49,851 nt of DNA from Lachnospiraceae bacterium UBA3316 (GTDB lineage: Bacteria; Bacillota; Clostridia; Lachnospirales; Lachnospiraceae), in contig DESK01000050.1 in NCBI GenBank assembly GCA_002361955.1, positions 29,397-79,247 on the forward strand, read 5' to 3'. A program made the position numbers and the translations under genes. Of the stretch, positions 7,901-15,368 are shown piece after piece (the stretch's first letter is position 1; each line of letters opens with the position of its first letter). The notes beneath the pieces were generated by a model. That model saw nothing but the letters and a program-made list of their open reading frames with translations. It was not told the origin of the DNA and searched no databases.

Positions 7901-9959
7901 GATCGACAATGCTTCCGATGAGGTGAGCTACCAGGGAAGCTGGAGCATCCTTGCGGGGGCCGGAGGTTCCAATAATGACTGGTACCGTTCTACCAGCACC
8001 GGTGAGGCGGGAGCTTCCTTCGCGTTTTCTATGCATGGGGGCGGCTTTGCCCTGATCGGAGAAAACGACGGCTCTGCAGTCCTTGGGATCCAGGTAGACG
8101 GAAAAACAGTGGCAGAGGAGGCCGCTGTCCAGAAAAGCGAAAAGCATGGGGCGGCTTATGTGCAGTACGGCCTCGCAGACGGCGAACATACGGTCAGCGT
8201 CACAGTGAAAGAGGGGCGTTTTGTTCTGGATGCCGTGAAGTTCCTTCCATATGAGAAGGAGGATAAAGTTGTAAGCGTGGATGAGGTCTGCGGCGCGGCC
8301 TTCGAGGGGAGCACGCCAAGCCTTCCTTCTGCGGTAACTCTCACAAAGGCCAGCGGGCAGAAAGTAACGGAAGAGGTGGAGTGGAGCCTGGAGGGCAGCA
8401 ATCTGAAAGCCTACGAGACGTGCTGCGTCTTCGGAAGGACAAGGGAGAGCGGTACCCCGGTAAGCGCCAGAGTGGAGGTTGTGCCGGAAAAAGAGCATTC
8501 CCTGATGTATTACGTGGATGCCAGCAGGGACGAGGGAAAGGAATCTTTAGCCTTCGCGCTGATCTCCGGCCTTGCAAAGGATACCCTGAAAAATAAGGCG
8601 GCGGACCAGGCGTATACGGAAGCCGCTGGCTGGGGCAGGATCGGCAGCAACTTCCGGGAGAAGTCCACCGGCAATGTGGATGTGAAGGACAAATACCAAA
8701 CCGGATGGTACAGCAGCTCCAAGACGGAATGGCTGACCTACCAGATGGAGCTTCCTGCGGGCGAGTATGAGCTGACAGCAGGCTTCTATGAATGGTGGAA
8801 CAACCGCAGCGTGAAGATTTCCGTCAGCGGCGAACATACGGATAAGGTCACCTCAGAAGCCATCGCCATATCCGGCGTGGGCGACAGCGCAAAAGGAACG
8901 GTTGCTTTTGAAGTGAAAGAGGACGGGCCTGTAAAGCTGGAGATCGAGAACGCCACAGGAGGCGAGGCCCCGGTGCTGAGCTGGTTTGGCGTGGTGAGGA
9001 CAACGAAGGAGCCTGCTCCGGACAAGAGCGCCCTGGCGGCGGCCGTTGAACAGTATGGGAAGGTGACGGACGAAGAACGTTACACAGAGACCAGCTGGCA
9101 GGCCTTTGCGCAGGCGCTGGAAAAGGCACGGCAGGTACTGGCGGACCAGGAGGCGGCCCAGGAAGAAATCACGGCGGCAGCGGCTGATCTGGAAAAAGCA
9201 TATACAGCACTGGAAGAGAAGCAGACGGAAACCGAGACCGAGACCGAGACCGAGACCGAAACCGAGACTGAGACGGAAACAGAGACGGAAACCGAGACCG
9301 AGACCGAAACCGAGACGGAAACTGAGACTGAGACGGAAACAGAGATCGAAACCGAGACAGAAACGCAAAGAGAGACGCAGACGGAAAAACCCGTTCCGGC
9401 GAACCCTGTCCGGCTGAATGCGCCGTCCATCGCTTCTGTCAAGAGCAGCGCCGTGGCAGGGTGCTCTGTCGTGACGGTTCGTGTCAGGCAGGTGGCAAAT
9501 GCGTCTTCCTATGTGGTATACCGCAAGGTGGGCAGCAGGGTGACGACAGTGGGAGAGGCAGCCGACGGCGTTATCCGTGATACGAAGCCGGTGAGCGGCA
9601 AAAAAGCTTCTTATTACGCGGTGGCCAGGACGCGGAAGACGGGATACGCAGACAGCGTGGCAGGCGAGGCCAGGACGGTCACCCTCGCGAAGGATACGTC
9701 CAAGGTGAAGGGAAAGGCGGACGGAAGAACGATCCGGGTATCCTTTAAGAAGGTTAAGGGCGCAAGGGGCTACCTGATCTACCGTTCAGAGAAGAAGAAC
9801 GGCCTGTACAAGAAGCTGACGAAAAAGCCTGTGAAGAAGCTGGCATACACCGACAGGAAGGTGAAGAAAGGAAAAACTTACTATTATAAAGTAGTGGTTT
9901 ACGGAAAAAATAAGACCTATAGCGCAGGAAAGTGTTCCGCAAAGGTTAAGGTCAGATAA
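4914..9959 (+). CDS. Large secreted multimodular GH59-like glycoside hydrolase (galactocerebrosidase family)
   Basis: This 1681-residue exported protein has these parts, in order: signal peptide (about 1-35); Ig-like Big_4-type domain (about 48-105); a beta-sandwich module (about 105-275); a GH59-like catalytic region (about 290-765); a lectin-like module (about 800-987); a second beta-sandwich (about 995-1115); a second Ig-like domain and a second copy of the first module (about 1120-1362); a FIVAR-type helical domain (about 1367-1434); a Thr-Glu repeat (about 1438-1485); and two basic FN3-like domains. The catalytic part resembles animal GALC at KGFGLLSGNSTSDLL, VKMEMGNDGN, KIIASDE, VDAVGFHYS and AREPWAGYIHYDPSVY. 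By that comparison E548 (WYSEG) would be the nucleophile and E451 (TNET) the acid/base. GH59 enzymes are beta-galactosidases acting on galactosyl lipids; the substrate here is unknown. CAGGAGGAGGAG precedes the chosen ATG. No LPXTG motif or C-terminal membrane anchor is seen. Confidence 0.85.
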   Translation: MRKNKMWRKRALALAVGVSMVLAGAPARVSRGADAEKVYAAAYQNASSVAETTLPETVQVGGNQEIVTWSLRSSKFAVPYETVEIKGTTESGQSVLAMVEVIPDEEYPLVYFVDAGREGAESKAYTAVKELAGSSLKNEAADQLLAEEASWGRKSTYHVKGTGGLDVTDKYQTGVYGENDKVNSVSWQFELEAGEYTVHMGCLEWWQNSRTMQIEVNGATSERIVLSGTKMEKKKGSVSFQVSQDGPVTIDVKNPTGGQAPVVSWLAVAKGTVTLPDVSQETEILLKGEDVDAAAANRNGLTYKGFGLLSGNSTSDLLMDYKQEAPEKYRELLQVLFGGEHPLMNHVKMEMGNDGNNSTGADSCTMRFEDEEADVTRSPGFQLAADAKEINPKVKVSFLRWTMPSWVQEKWDSDRQGAGYEAMYTWYRETVFDAYEKYGYIVDYIDPDTNETRDPDASFIKWFKNRVANETEFPSYMDEEAKAAYRRIKIIASDENTTLNLVPKMRNDKELYEAVDAVGFHYSTGTKDSTADYRTMADKDDKEVWYSEGCAVFSYTEYQENKNSEAYGAGSIGGYQSPLALADNFIASFVYSRKTHYIFQPAVGSFYEGAQYDHKELISAREPWAGYIHYDPSVYMLQHFSKFAKTGWENGDNTEGIWRVIANASGNTSGNRGDLGHITNESGNPSYLTLASPDKSDFSVAIVNNSAKTLPYAIKTEGMHVAEGAPAEVWETTKDSYLAYQGEAAWEDGYYVLDVKPYSMVTVTTLDCNGKEEYTGRLPKENEKAVLDTDDQGRGQDTASATLYADDFSYSGYPEDYLEKRGNEPRYAVDFTGAFAVEDGKLKQLLDKPVNQWNSYEPSTVIGDFRWMNYKAGVDVTPGGGSYAGLNIRQQTGMGFEGSGYSLRIEADGSWTMKKRGTKIAEGSVAAKAGGSYRLELEGRGSFISAWVDGVQVACYNDPEPEYFGRVRLGCGWAETVFDNLKVEKVEGYEPYALQMIDNASDEVSYQGSWSILAGAGGSNNDWYRSTSTGEAGASFAFSMHGGGFALIGENDGSAVLGIQVDGKTVAEEAAVQKSEKHGAAYVQYGLADGEHTVSVTVKEGRFVLDAVKFLPYEKEDKVVSVDEVCGAAFEGSTPSLPSAVTLTKASGQKVTEEVEWSLEGSNLKAYETCCVFGRTRESGTPVSARVEVVPEKEHSLMYYVDASRDEGKESLAFALISGLAKDTLKNKAADQAYTEAAGWGRIGSNFREKSTGNVDVKDKYQTGWYSSSKTEWLTYQMELPAGEYELTAGFYEWWNNRSVKISVSGEHTDKVTSEAIAISGVGDSAKGTVAFEVKEDGPVKLEIENATGGEAPVLSWFGVVRTTKEPAPDKSALAAAVEQYGKVTDEERYTETSWQAFAQALEKARQVLADQEAAQEEITAAAADLEKAYTALEEKQTETETETETETETETETETETETETETETETETETETETEIETETETQRETQTEKPVPANPVRLNAPSIASVKSSAVAGCSVVTVRVRQVANASSYVVYRKVGSRVTTVGEAADGVIRDTKPVSGKKASYYAVARTRKTGYADSVAGEARTVTLAKDTSKVKGKADGRTIRVSFKKVKGARGYLIYRSEKKNGLYKKLTKKPVKKLAYTDRKVKKGKTYYYKVVVYGKNKTYSAGKCSAKVKVR
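9225..9366 (+). repeat. Thr-Glu coding hexanucleotide tandem repeat (ACNGAR)
   Basis: About 23 tandem copies of the six-base unit ACN-GAR encode an alternating Thr-Glu stretch, broken once by Ile-Glu near 9344. The unit is two codons long, so gain or loss of copies keeps the frame. It links the FIVAR-like domain to the C-terminal FN3-like domains, probably as an extended acidic wall-spanning spacer. Confidence 0.9.
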
Positions 9960-9969
9960 AGTGACGCAT

Positions 9970-9999
9970 ATGCGCCGGGGAGAGAACTTCCCGGCGCAT
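9970..9999 (+). terminator. Hairpin after the GH59 gene, probable terminator
   Basis: ATGCGCCGGG (9970-9979) pairs perfectly with CCCGGCGCAT (9990-9999) around a 10-base loop, 11 bases after the stop codon. The 3' tail (TGCTGTATGATTATAAAC) lacks a clean T tract, so termination may be partial. Confidence 0.6.
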
Positions 10000-10042
10000 T
10001 GCTGTATGATTATAAACAATTTAAAAAATTTGAAAAATACTA

Positions 10043-10071
10043 TTGACAAAAAAAAGGGGCAGTGCTATCTT
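10043..10071 (+). promoter_or_regulatory. Promoter of the hrcA-grpE-dnaK heat-shock operon
   Basis: TTGACA (10043-10048), a 17-base spacer ending in TGC, and TATCTT (10066-10071). The CIRCE operator starts 14 bases downstream, so HrcA bound there would block the transcript start. Confidence 0.82.
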
Positions 10072-10084
10072 ATGTACATAGATG

Positions 10085-10111
10085 TTAGCACTCAACCTTA
10101 AAGAGTGCTAA
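10085..10111 (+). promoter_or_regulatory. CIRCE operator (HrcA binding site) upstream of hrcA
   Basis: A perfect TTAGCACTC (10085-10093), a 9-base spacer and GAGTGCTAA (10103-10111). This is the canonical CIRCE inverted repeat, so the operon is autoregulated by HrcA and induced by heat stress. Confidence 0.98.
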
Positions 10112-10134
10112 TAAAAAGGAAGGAGGATTTGAAG

Positions 10135-11160
10135 ATGCAGCTCGATGAAAGAAAGACAAAGATCTTATACGCGATCATCAAGACGTATCTGGAGACGGGG
10201 GAGCCGGTAGGATCCAGGACCATTTCCAAATATGCAGATTTGAATCTGAGTTCCGCCACGATCCGTAATGAGATGTCTGATCTGGAGGAGATGGGCTATA
10301 TCTTACAGCCCCACACCTCAGCGGGAAGGATTCCGTCGGATAAGGGCTACCGCTTCTATGTAGACCAGCTTATGGAGGACAAGGAGCGGGAGTTCACAGA
10401 GATGAAGGAACTGATGATCCGCAAGCAGGACAAGATGGATCATGTGCTGAAGCAGGTGGCCCGTGTTCTGGCAAACAATACGAACTACGCCACCATGATC
10501 ACGTCTCCCCAGTTCCACAGGACGAAGCTGAAGTTTATTCAGCTCTCCATCATCAGCGAACAGCAGATGCTGGCTGTGGTGGTTACGGAAGGAAATGTAG
10601 TAAAGAACAAAATGATTCACATGGAGCACAAGCTGGATAATGAGACGCTGCTGAAGCTCAACATTCTTTTGAATACCAGTTTAAACGGCCTTGCCATGGA
10701 GCAGATAAATCTGGGAACTATCGCCAGGTTGAAGGAACAGGCGGGGATTCACAGCGAGGTTGTGAACAGCGTGCTGGACGCGGTGGCGGAGGCCATTCGG
10801 GTGGATGAAGAGGAGCTGGAGATCTACACCAGCGGGGCAACAAACATTTTTAAGTACCCGGAACTCAGCGACAGCGAGAGAGCCAGCGAATTGATCAGCG
10901 CATTTGAAGAGAAGAAGCAGCTGGCGAACCTGGTGACGGAGACCATGAACTCCGAGGAAAATACAGGAATTCAGGTTTACATTGGAAATGAGTCTCCTGT
11001 AAAGACGATGAAAGACTGCAGTGTTGTGACTGCCACTTATGACCTGGGAGAGGGCATGAAGGGAACGATAGGGATTATCGGTCCCAAACGTATGGATTAT
11101 GAAAAAGTCGTGTCCGCCCTGAAGACACTTACAACACAGCTTGACAATATATTTGAATAA
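10135..11160 (+). CDS. hrcA: Heat-inducible transcription repressor HrcA
   Basis: HrcA represses the dnaK and groE operons by binding CIRCE; GroEL assists its folding, which couples chaperone load to repression. The 341-residue length is typical. The N-terminal winged helix reads MQLDERKTKILYAIIKTYL and SATIRNEMSDLEEMGYI, followed by the HTSAGRIPSDKGYRFYVD signature, a GAF-like domain and the inserted dimerisation region. I chose the ATG at 10135 because it follows GGAGGATTTGAAG; an upstream TTG in the same frame lies inside the CIRCE element. grpE follows 29 bases later. Confidence 0.97.
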   Translation: MQLDERKTKILYAIIKTYLETGEPVGSRTISKYADLNLSSATIRNEMSDLEEMGYILQPHTSAGRIPSDKGYRFYVDQLMEDKEREFTEMKELMIRKQDKMDHVLKQVARVLANNTNYATMITSPQFHRTKLKFIQLSIISEQQMLAVVVTEGNVVKNKMIHMEHKLDNETLLKLNILLNTSLNGLAMEQINLGTIARLKEQAGIHSEVVNSVLDAVAEAIRVDEEELEIYTSGATNIFKYPELSDSERASELISAFEEKKQLANLVTETMNSEENTGIQVYIGNESPVKTMKDCSVVTATYDLGEGMKGTIGIIGPKRMDYEKVVSALKTLTTQLDNIFE

Positions 11161-11189
11161 TAGATTAAGGAAGAAAGGCGGTAGAGAGC

Positions 11190-11795
11190 GTGGAAGATGA
11201 AAAGCTGGAAAAAGAAGTAGAAGAAACCGCGGAAGCCGAGGAGAAAGAAATGGCTTCGGAGGCAGAAAAAGAAGAGCAGGAATCCCTTGAAACGGAAACG
11301 CCCGAAGAAGAACCGGCAGAGGAAAAGAAGGGCTTTTTCAAAAAAAAGGAAAAAAAAGACAAGAAGGATGAGAAGATCGAAGAACTCACCGACAGGCTGA
11401 AGAGGCAGATGGCAGAGTTCGACAATTTCCGGAAGCGTACAGAGAAGGAAAAGTCTTCCATGTACGAGATCGGAGCGAAAAGCGTGGTGGAGAAGATTCT
11501 CCCGGTGATCGACAACTTTGAGCGGGGCCTGGGAGCCGTGCCGGAGGAACAGAAGGAAGACGCCTTTGTCACCGGCATGGATAAAATCTACAAACAGCTT
11601 CTCACCAGTCTTGAGGAGATGGGAGTAAAGCCCATAGAGGCCCTGGGCCAGGAATTTGATCCGAATTTCCACAATGCGGTCATGCATGTGGAGGACGAGG
11701 AGCTCGGCGAAAATATCGTAGCCGAGGAATTCCAGAAGGGATATATGTACCGTGACACCGTGGTACGCCACAGCATGGTAAAAGTAGCAAATTAA
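11190..11795 (+). CDS. grpE: Nucleotide exchange factor GrpE
   Basis: GrpE releases ADP from DnaK. The 201-residue protein has a long, highly charged Glu/Lys-rich N-terminal tail (about 1-60), then the coiled coil RLKRQMAEFDNFRKRTEKEK, and the beta-domain with PIEALGQEFDPNFHNAVMH and the C-terminal GYMYRDTVVRHSMVKVAN signature. The start is a GTG at 11190 with AAAGGCGG eight bases upstream. The gene lies between hrcA and dnaK as in most Firmicutes heat-shock operons. Confidence 0.97.
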   Translation: MEDEKLEKEVEETAEAEEKEMASEAEKEEQESLETETPEEEPAEEKKGFFKKKEKKDKKDEKIEELTDRLKRQMAEFDNFRKRTEKEKSSMYEIGAKSVVEKILPVIDNFERGLGAVPEEQKEDAFVTGMDKIYKQLLTSLEEMGVKPIEALGQEFDPNFHNAVMHVEDEELGENIVAEEFQKGYMYRDTVVRHSMVKVAN

Positions 11796-11856
11796 GTTTG
11801 GAAACAAGGTAAATTATCTTATATAACCATTTTTATTCTATGAGGAGGAAATCATA

Positions 11857-13725
11857 ATGGGAAAGATTATCGGTATCGACTTAGGAACAACCAATAGCTG
11901 CGTAGCGGTTGTGGAGGGCGGAAAGCCTGTAGTTATCGCAAATACAGAGGGAGCCAGGACTACACCGTCAGTGGTAGCCTTCACAAAGACAGGAGAGAGG
12001 CTGGTGGGAGAGCCCGCAAAACGTCAGGCCGTTACCAACGCTGACAAGACCATCTCTTCTATTAAGAGACATATGGGTACGGACTACAAGGTAGACATCG
12101 ATGGAAAGAAATACTCACCCCAGGAAATCTCAGCGATGATCCTGCAGAAGCTGAAAGCTGACGCGGAGAATTACCTGGGCGAGAAAGTGACAGAGGCTGT
12201 TATCACCGTTCCGGCTTACTTTAACGACGCTCAGCGTCAGGCCACAAAGGACGCAGGAAAGATCGCGGGCCTGGATGTAAAGCGTATCATCAACGAGCCC
12301 ACAGCGGCAGCCCTGGCTTACGGCCTGGACAATGAGAGAGAGCAGAAAATCATGGTATATGACCTGGGCGGCGGTACCTTCGACGTATCTATTATTGATA
12401 TTGGCGACGGTGTCATCGAGGTTCTTTCCACAGCCGGAGACAACAGGCTGGGCGGCGATGACTTCGACCAGAAGATCACAGACTATATGCTGGCAGAGTT
12501 CAAGCGCATGGAGGGCGTGGATCTGTCAAACGATAAGATGGCTCTTCAGAGACTGAAAGAGGCGGCAGAGAAAGCGAAAAAGGAGCTGTCCTCCGCTACC
12601 ACTACAAATATCAACCTGCCCTTCATCACAGCTACGGCTGAGGGACCGAAGCACTTTGATATGAACCTGACAAGGGCGAAATTTGACGAGCTGACCCATG
12701 ACCTGGTGGAGAGAACAGCTACACCGGTAACCACAGCCTTGAAGGATGCAGGCCTGACAGCCAGCGAGATCTCAAAGGTTCTGCTGGTAGGCGGTTCCAC
12801 ACGTATTCCCGCTGTGCAGGATAAGGTAAAGGCCCTGACAGGCCATGAGCCCAGCAAGAGCCTGAACCCGGATGAGTGCGTAGCTCTCGGAGCTTCCGTA
12901 CAGGGCGGCACGCTGGCAGGTGACGCCGGCGCAGGCGATATCCTTCTTCTGGATGTTACTCCCCTGTCCCTGTCGATCGAGACCATGGGCGGCGTAGCTA
13001 CCAGGCTGATCGAGAGAAATACGACGATCCCCACAAAGAAGAGCCAGATCTTCTCTACAGCGGCAGACAACCAGACAGCTGTGGATATCCATGTGGTACA
13101 GGGTGAGAGACAGTTCGCAAGAGACAACAAGTCTCTGGGACAGTTCCGCCTGGATGGAATCCCGCCCGCAAGAAGAGGCGTTCCGCAGATCGAGGTTACC
13201 TTTGATATTGACGCAAACGGAATCGTAAACGTATCTGCCAAGGATCTGGGTACCGGAAAAGAGCAGCATATCACGATCACTTCCGGTTCCAACATGTCTG
13301 ACGCGGACATCGAGAAGGCCGTGAAAGAGGCAGCTGAGTTTGAGGCCCAGGATAAGAAGCGCAAGGAAGCGATCGATACGAGAAATGACGCGGACTCTAT
13401 GGTATTCCAGACAGAGAAGGCCCTTGAGGAAGTGGGAGATAAGATCGACACCAACGATAAGACGGCTGTGCAGGCAGATCTGGAGGCCCTCAAGAAGCTG
13501 ATCGAGGAATCCGATCCCAACAACATGACAGACGCCCAGGTGGCAGAGATCAAGGCAGCCAAGGAAAAGCTGATGGAGAGCGCCCAGAAGGTATTCGCGA
13601 AGATGTATGAGCAGGCGCAGGCAGCCCAGGGCGGCGCAGCAGGCCCGGATATGGGCTCAGGCGCGGGAAATGCCGGATACCAGGCAGATGACGATGTGGT
13701 AGACGGAGATTATAAGGAAGTATAA
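11857..13725 (+). CDS. dnaK: Molecular chaperone DnaK (Hsp70)
   Basis: ATP-dependent chaperone working with DnaJ and GrpE. The 622-residue length is normal. The ATPase begins IGIDLGTTNSCVAVVEGG, with VPAYFNDAQRQATKDAG, the phosphate-2 segment VYDLGGGTFDVS and the adenosine motif VLLVGGSTRIPAV. The interdomain linker DVTPLSLSIETMGG and the substrate-binding domain follow, then a helical lid and a Gly/Ala-rich tail ending DDVVDGDYKEV. GAGGAGGAAATCATA precedes the ATG, 61 bases after grpE. The upstream CIRCE element should control it. Confidence 0.99.
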   Translation: MGKIIGIDLGTTNSCVAVVEGGKPVVIANTEGARTTPSVVAFTKTGERLVGEPAKRQAVTNADKTISSIKRHMGTDYKVDIDGKKYSPQEISAMILQKLKADAENYLGEKVTEAVITVPAYFNDAQRQATKDAGKIAGLDVKRIINEPTAAALAYGLDNEREQKIMVYDLGGGTFDVSIIDIGDGVIEVLSTAGDNRLGGDDFDQKITDYMLAEFKRMEGVDLSNDKMALQRLKEAAEKAKKELSSATTTNINLPFITATAEGPKHFDMNLTRAKFDELTHDLVERTATPVTTALKDAGLTASEISKVLLVGGSTRIPAVQDKVKALTGHEPSKSLNPDECVALGASVQGGTLAGDAGAGDILLLDVTPLSLSIETMGGVATRLIERNTTIPTKKSQIFSTAADNQTAVDIHVVQGERQFARDNKSLGQFRLDGIPPARRGVPQIEVTFDIDANGIVNVSAKDLGTGKEQHITITSGSNMSDADIEKAVKEAAEFEAQDKKRKEAIDTRNDADSMVFQTEKALEEVGDKIDTNDKTAVQADLEALKKLIEESDPNNMTDAQVAEIKAAKEKLMESAQKVFAKMYEQAQAAQGGAAGPDMGSGAGNAGYQADDDVVDGDYKEV

Positions 13726-13778
13726 GGCAGCATAAGCCGCAGCGCTTTAACCGGATAGAGTATGGGGGCAGGCATCGT

Positions 13779-13808
13779 CCCCGCAGGCCAGGCGGCTGGC
13801 CTGCGGGG
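13779..13808 (+). other. Strong stem-loop between dnaK and dnaJ
   Basis: CCCCGCAGGCCAG (13779-13791) pairs perfectly with CTGGCCTGCGGGG (13796-13808) around the loop GCGG, giving a 13-bp GC-rich stem. No T tract follows (GAGGGAGGTCTG), so it is more likely a partial attenuator or an RNA processing/stability element that sets dnaJ below dnaK than a full terminator. Confidence 0.75.
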
Positions 13809-13889
13809 GAGGGAGGTCTGTCCTTACTATAGCGTTCATGAAAGAGTTGTATACTGCGGCCGCAGATAATAGAATAGGTGAGGATTATT

Positions 13890-15104
13890 ATGGCAGAGAG
13901 CAAGAGAGATTACTATGAGGTACTCGGCGTAGACAAAGGCGCTGATGAGTCCACGATCAAAAAAGCATATCGGCAGCTGGCCAAGAAATATCACCCGGAT
14001 ATGAACCCCGGAGACGCGGAGGCAGAAAAGAAGTTTAAAGAGGTGGCAGAGGCGTATGCGGTGCTGAGCGATCCGCAGAAACGGGCGCAGTATGACCAGT
14101 TTGGCCATGCAGCCTTTGAACAGGGCGGCGGCGGAGCAGGCGGCTTCGGCGGTTTTGATTTTGGCGGAGATATGGGTGATATCTTCGGAGATATTTTCGG
14201 AGATCTTTTCGGAGGTGGCGCGAGAACGCGTAGGGCAAACAACGGGCCTATGAAGGGCGCGAATATACGCGCCAGGGTAAGGATTACCTTTGAGGAGGCC
14301 GTGTTTGGCTGTGAGAAGCAGATCGAGCTGAACCTTAAGGATGAATGCACCACCTGTCATGGCACGGGCGCGAAGCCTGGGACCAGTCCCCAGACCTGCC
14401 CGAAGTGCGGCGGCAAGGGCCAGGTGGTATTTACCCAGCAGTCCCTGTTCGGCACAGTGAGAAATGTGCAGACCTGTGCGGATTGTGAGGGAAGCGGAAA
14501 GATTGTTAAGGAGAAGTGCCCGAACTGCCACGGCACGGGCTATACCTCCAGCAGAAAGAAGATCGCGGTGACGATTCCGGCAGGTATTGACGGCGGACAG
14601 AGCATCCGTATCCGGGAGAAAGGAGAACCTGGCGTAAACGGCGGACCCAGAGGAGACCTTCTGGTGGAAGTGGACGTGCAGCGCCACCCGATTTTCCAGC
14701 GTCAGGATATGAATATTTTCTCCACAACGCCGATCACGTTTGCCCAGGCAGCCCTTGGCGGTGATATCCGCATCAACACGGTGGACGGGGATGTGATCTA
14801 TAATGTGAAACCGGGAACCCAGACGGACACCAAGGTTCGCCTGAAAGGAAAAGGAGTTCCCTCCCTGCGGAATAAGTCGGTGAGGGGCGACCACTATGTG
14901 ACTCTGGTGGTGCAGGTACCCACAAAGCTCAGCGAGGAAGCCAAGTCGGCCCTGCGTAAGTTTGACGCGGCCGCGGACAATTCCCTGGGGCTGAACCTGG
15001 ACGAGGAAAAGGCGCAGGATAAACCCAAGGAAAAGCCCAAGGAAAAGCCGAAGAAGAAGGGCTTTATGGATAAATTGAAAGAAACCTTTGAGGATAACAA
15101 TTAA
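13890..15104 (+). CDS. dnaJ: Chaperone protein DnaJ (Hsp40)
   Basis: DnaJ delivers clients to DnaK and stimulates its ATPase. The 404-residue protein has a J domain starting MAESKRDYYEVLG with the HPD motif in KKYHPDMNPGD, a long G/F-rich stretch (GGGGAGGFGGFDFGGD), and a zinc-binding domain with four CxxCxGxG-type repeats (CTTCHGTG, CPKCGGKG, CADCEGSG, CPNCHGTG). The client-binding beta domains follow. The C-terminus is an unusual Lys-Pro-Glu tail (KPKEKPKEKPKKKGF). The ATG at 13890 is chosen over the upstream one at 13878 because AGGTGAGG precedes it and homologs begin at this point. A terminator follows directly. Confidence 0.98.
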   Translation: MAESKRDYYEVLGVDKGADESTIKKAYRQLAKKYHPDMNPGDAEAEKKFKEVAEAYAVLSDPQKRAQYDQFGHAAFEQGGGGAGGFGGFDFGGDMGDIFGDIFGDLFGGGARTRRANNGPMKGANIRARVRITFEEAVFGCEKQIELNLKDECTTCHGTGAKPGTSPQTCPKCGGKGQVVFTQQSLFGTVRNVQTCADCEGSGKIVKEKCPNCHGTGYTSSRKKIAVTIPAGIDGGQSIRIREKGEPGVNGGPRGDLLVEVDVQRHPIFQRQDMNIFSTTPITFAQAALGGDIRINTVDGDVIYNVKPGTQTDTKVRLKGKGVPSLRNKSVRGDHYVTLVVQVPTKLSEEAKSALRKFDAAADNSLGLNLDEEKAQDKPKEKPKEKPKKKGFMDKLKETFEDNN

Positions 15105-15108
15105 ACAG

Positions 15109-15148
15109 CAGGGGACGGCAGGAGATCGTCGTCCCCTGTAATTTTTTT
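15109..15148 (+). terminator. Rho-independent terminator after dnaJ
   Basis: CAGGGGACG (15109-15117) pairs with CGTCCCCTG (15130-15138) and is followed by TAA and seven T residues. It ends the heat-shock operon a few bases after the dnaJ stop. Confidence 0.92.
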
Positions 15149-15161
15149 CGGGAAATCTTAA

Positions 15162-15329
15162 TATGGTTTTAGTGTCAAAAGTCCGAATTCACGTCATGCT
15201 TGCATGACAGTGGATGAGAGACTTTATGACACGCCTGGAAATGAGGAAGAAGCGGGGGAGGGGGCCTGCGGATTCCGAATTTCCAGGAGGATTGCGGGAG
15301 CGCTGTGCGCGGAACAATCCGTAAACCAG
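15162..15329 (+). repeat. Structured interspersed repeat, copy A (three stem-loops)
   Basis: This 168-base element fills most of the dnaJ-surface protein gap. The reverse complement of 46141-46309 is a clearly homologous copy. It folds into three stem-loops: SL1 (15172-15232, GTGTCA...TGACAC with apex GTCATGC-TT-GCATGAC), SL2 (15234-15287, CCTGGAAAT...ATTTCCAGG) and SL3 (15289-15320, GGATTG...CAATCC with inner GCGC/GCGC). At its edges TGGTTT and AAACCA are inverted. A perfect 13-base direct repeat GAAATCTTAATAT flanks it at 15152-15164 and 15338-15350. No long coding frame with support is present. The rest of the intergenic region is AT-rich and holds the downstream promoter. Confidence 0.88.
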
Positions 15330-15368
15330 TTTGCAACGAAATCTTAATATTTGTTAAGGGAATAAAAG

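Noticed and set aside
9080..9442. Ser-Val repeat protein on the minus strand
   Set aside because: It is simply the reverse reading of the Thr-Glu coding repeat in the GH59 gene.
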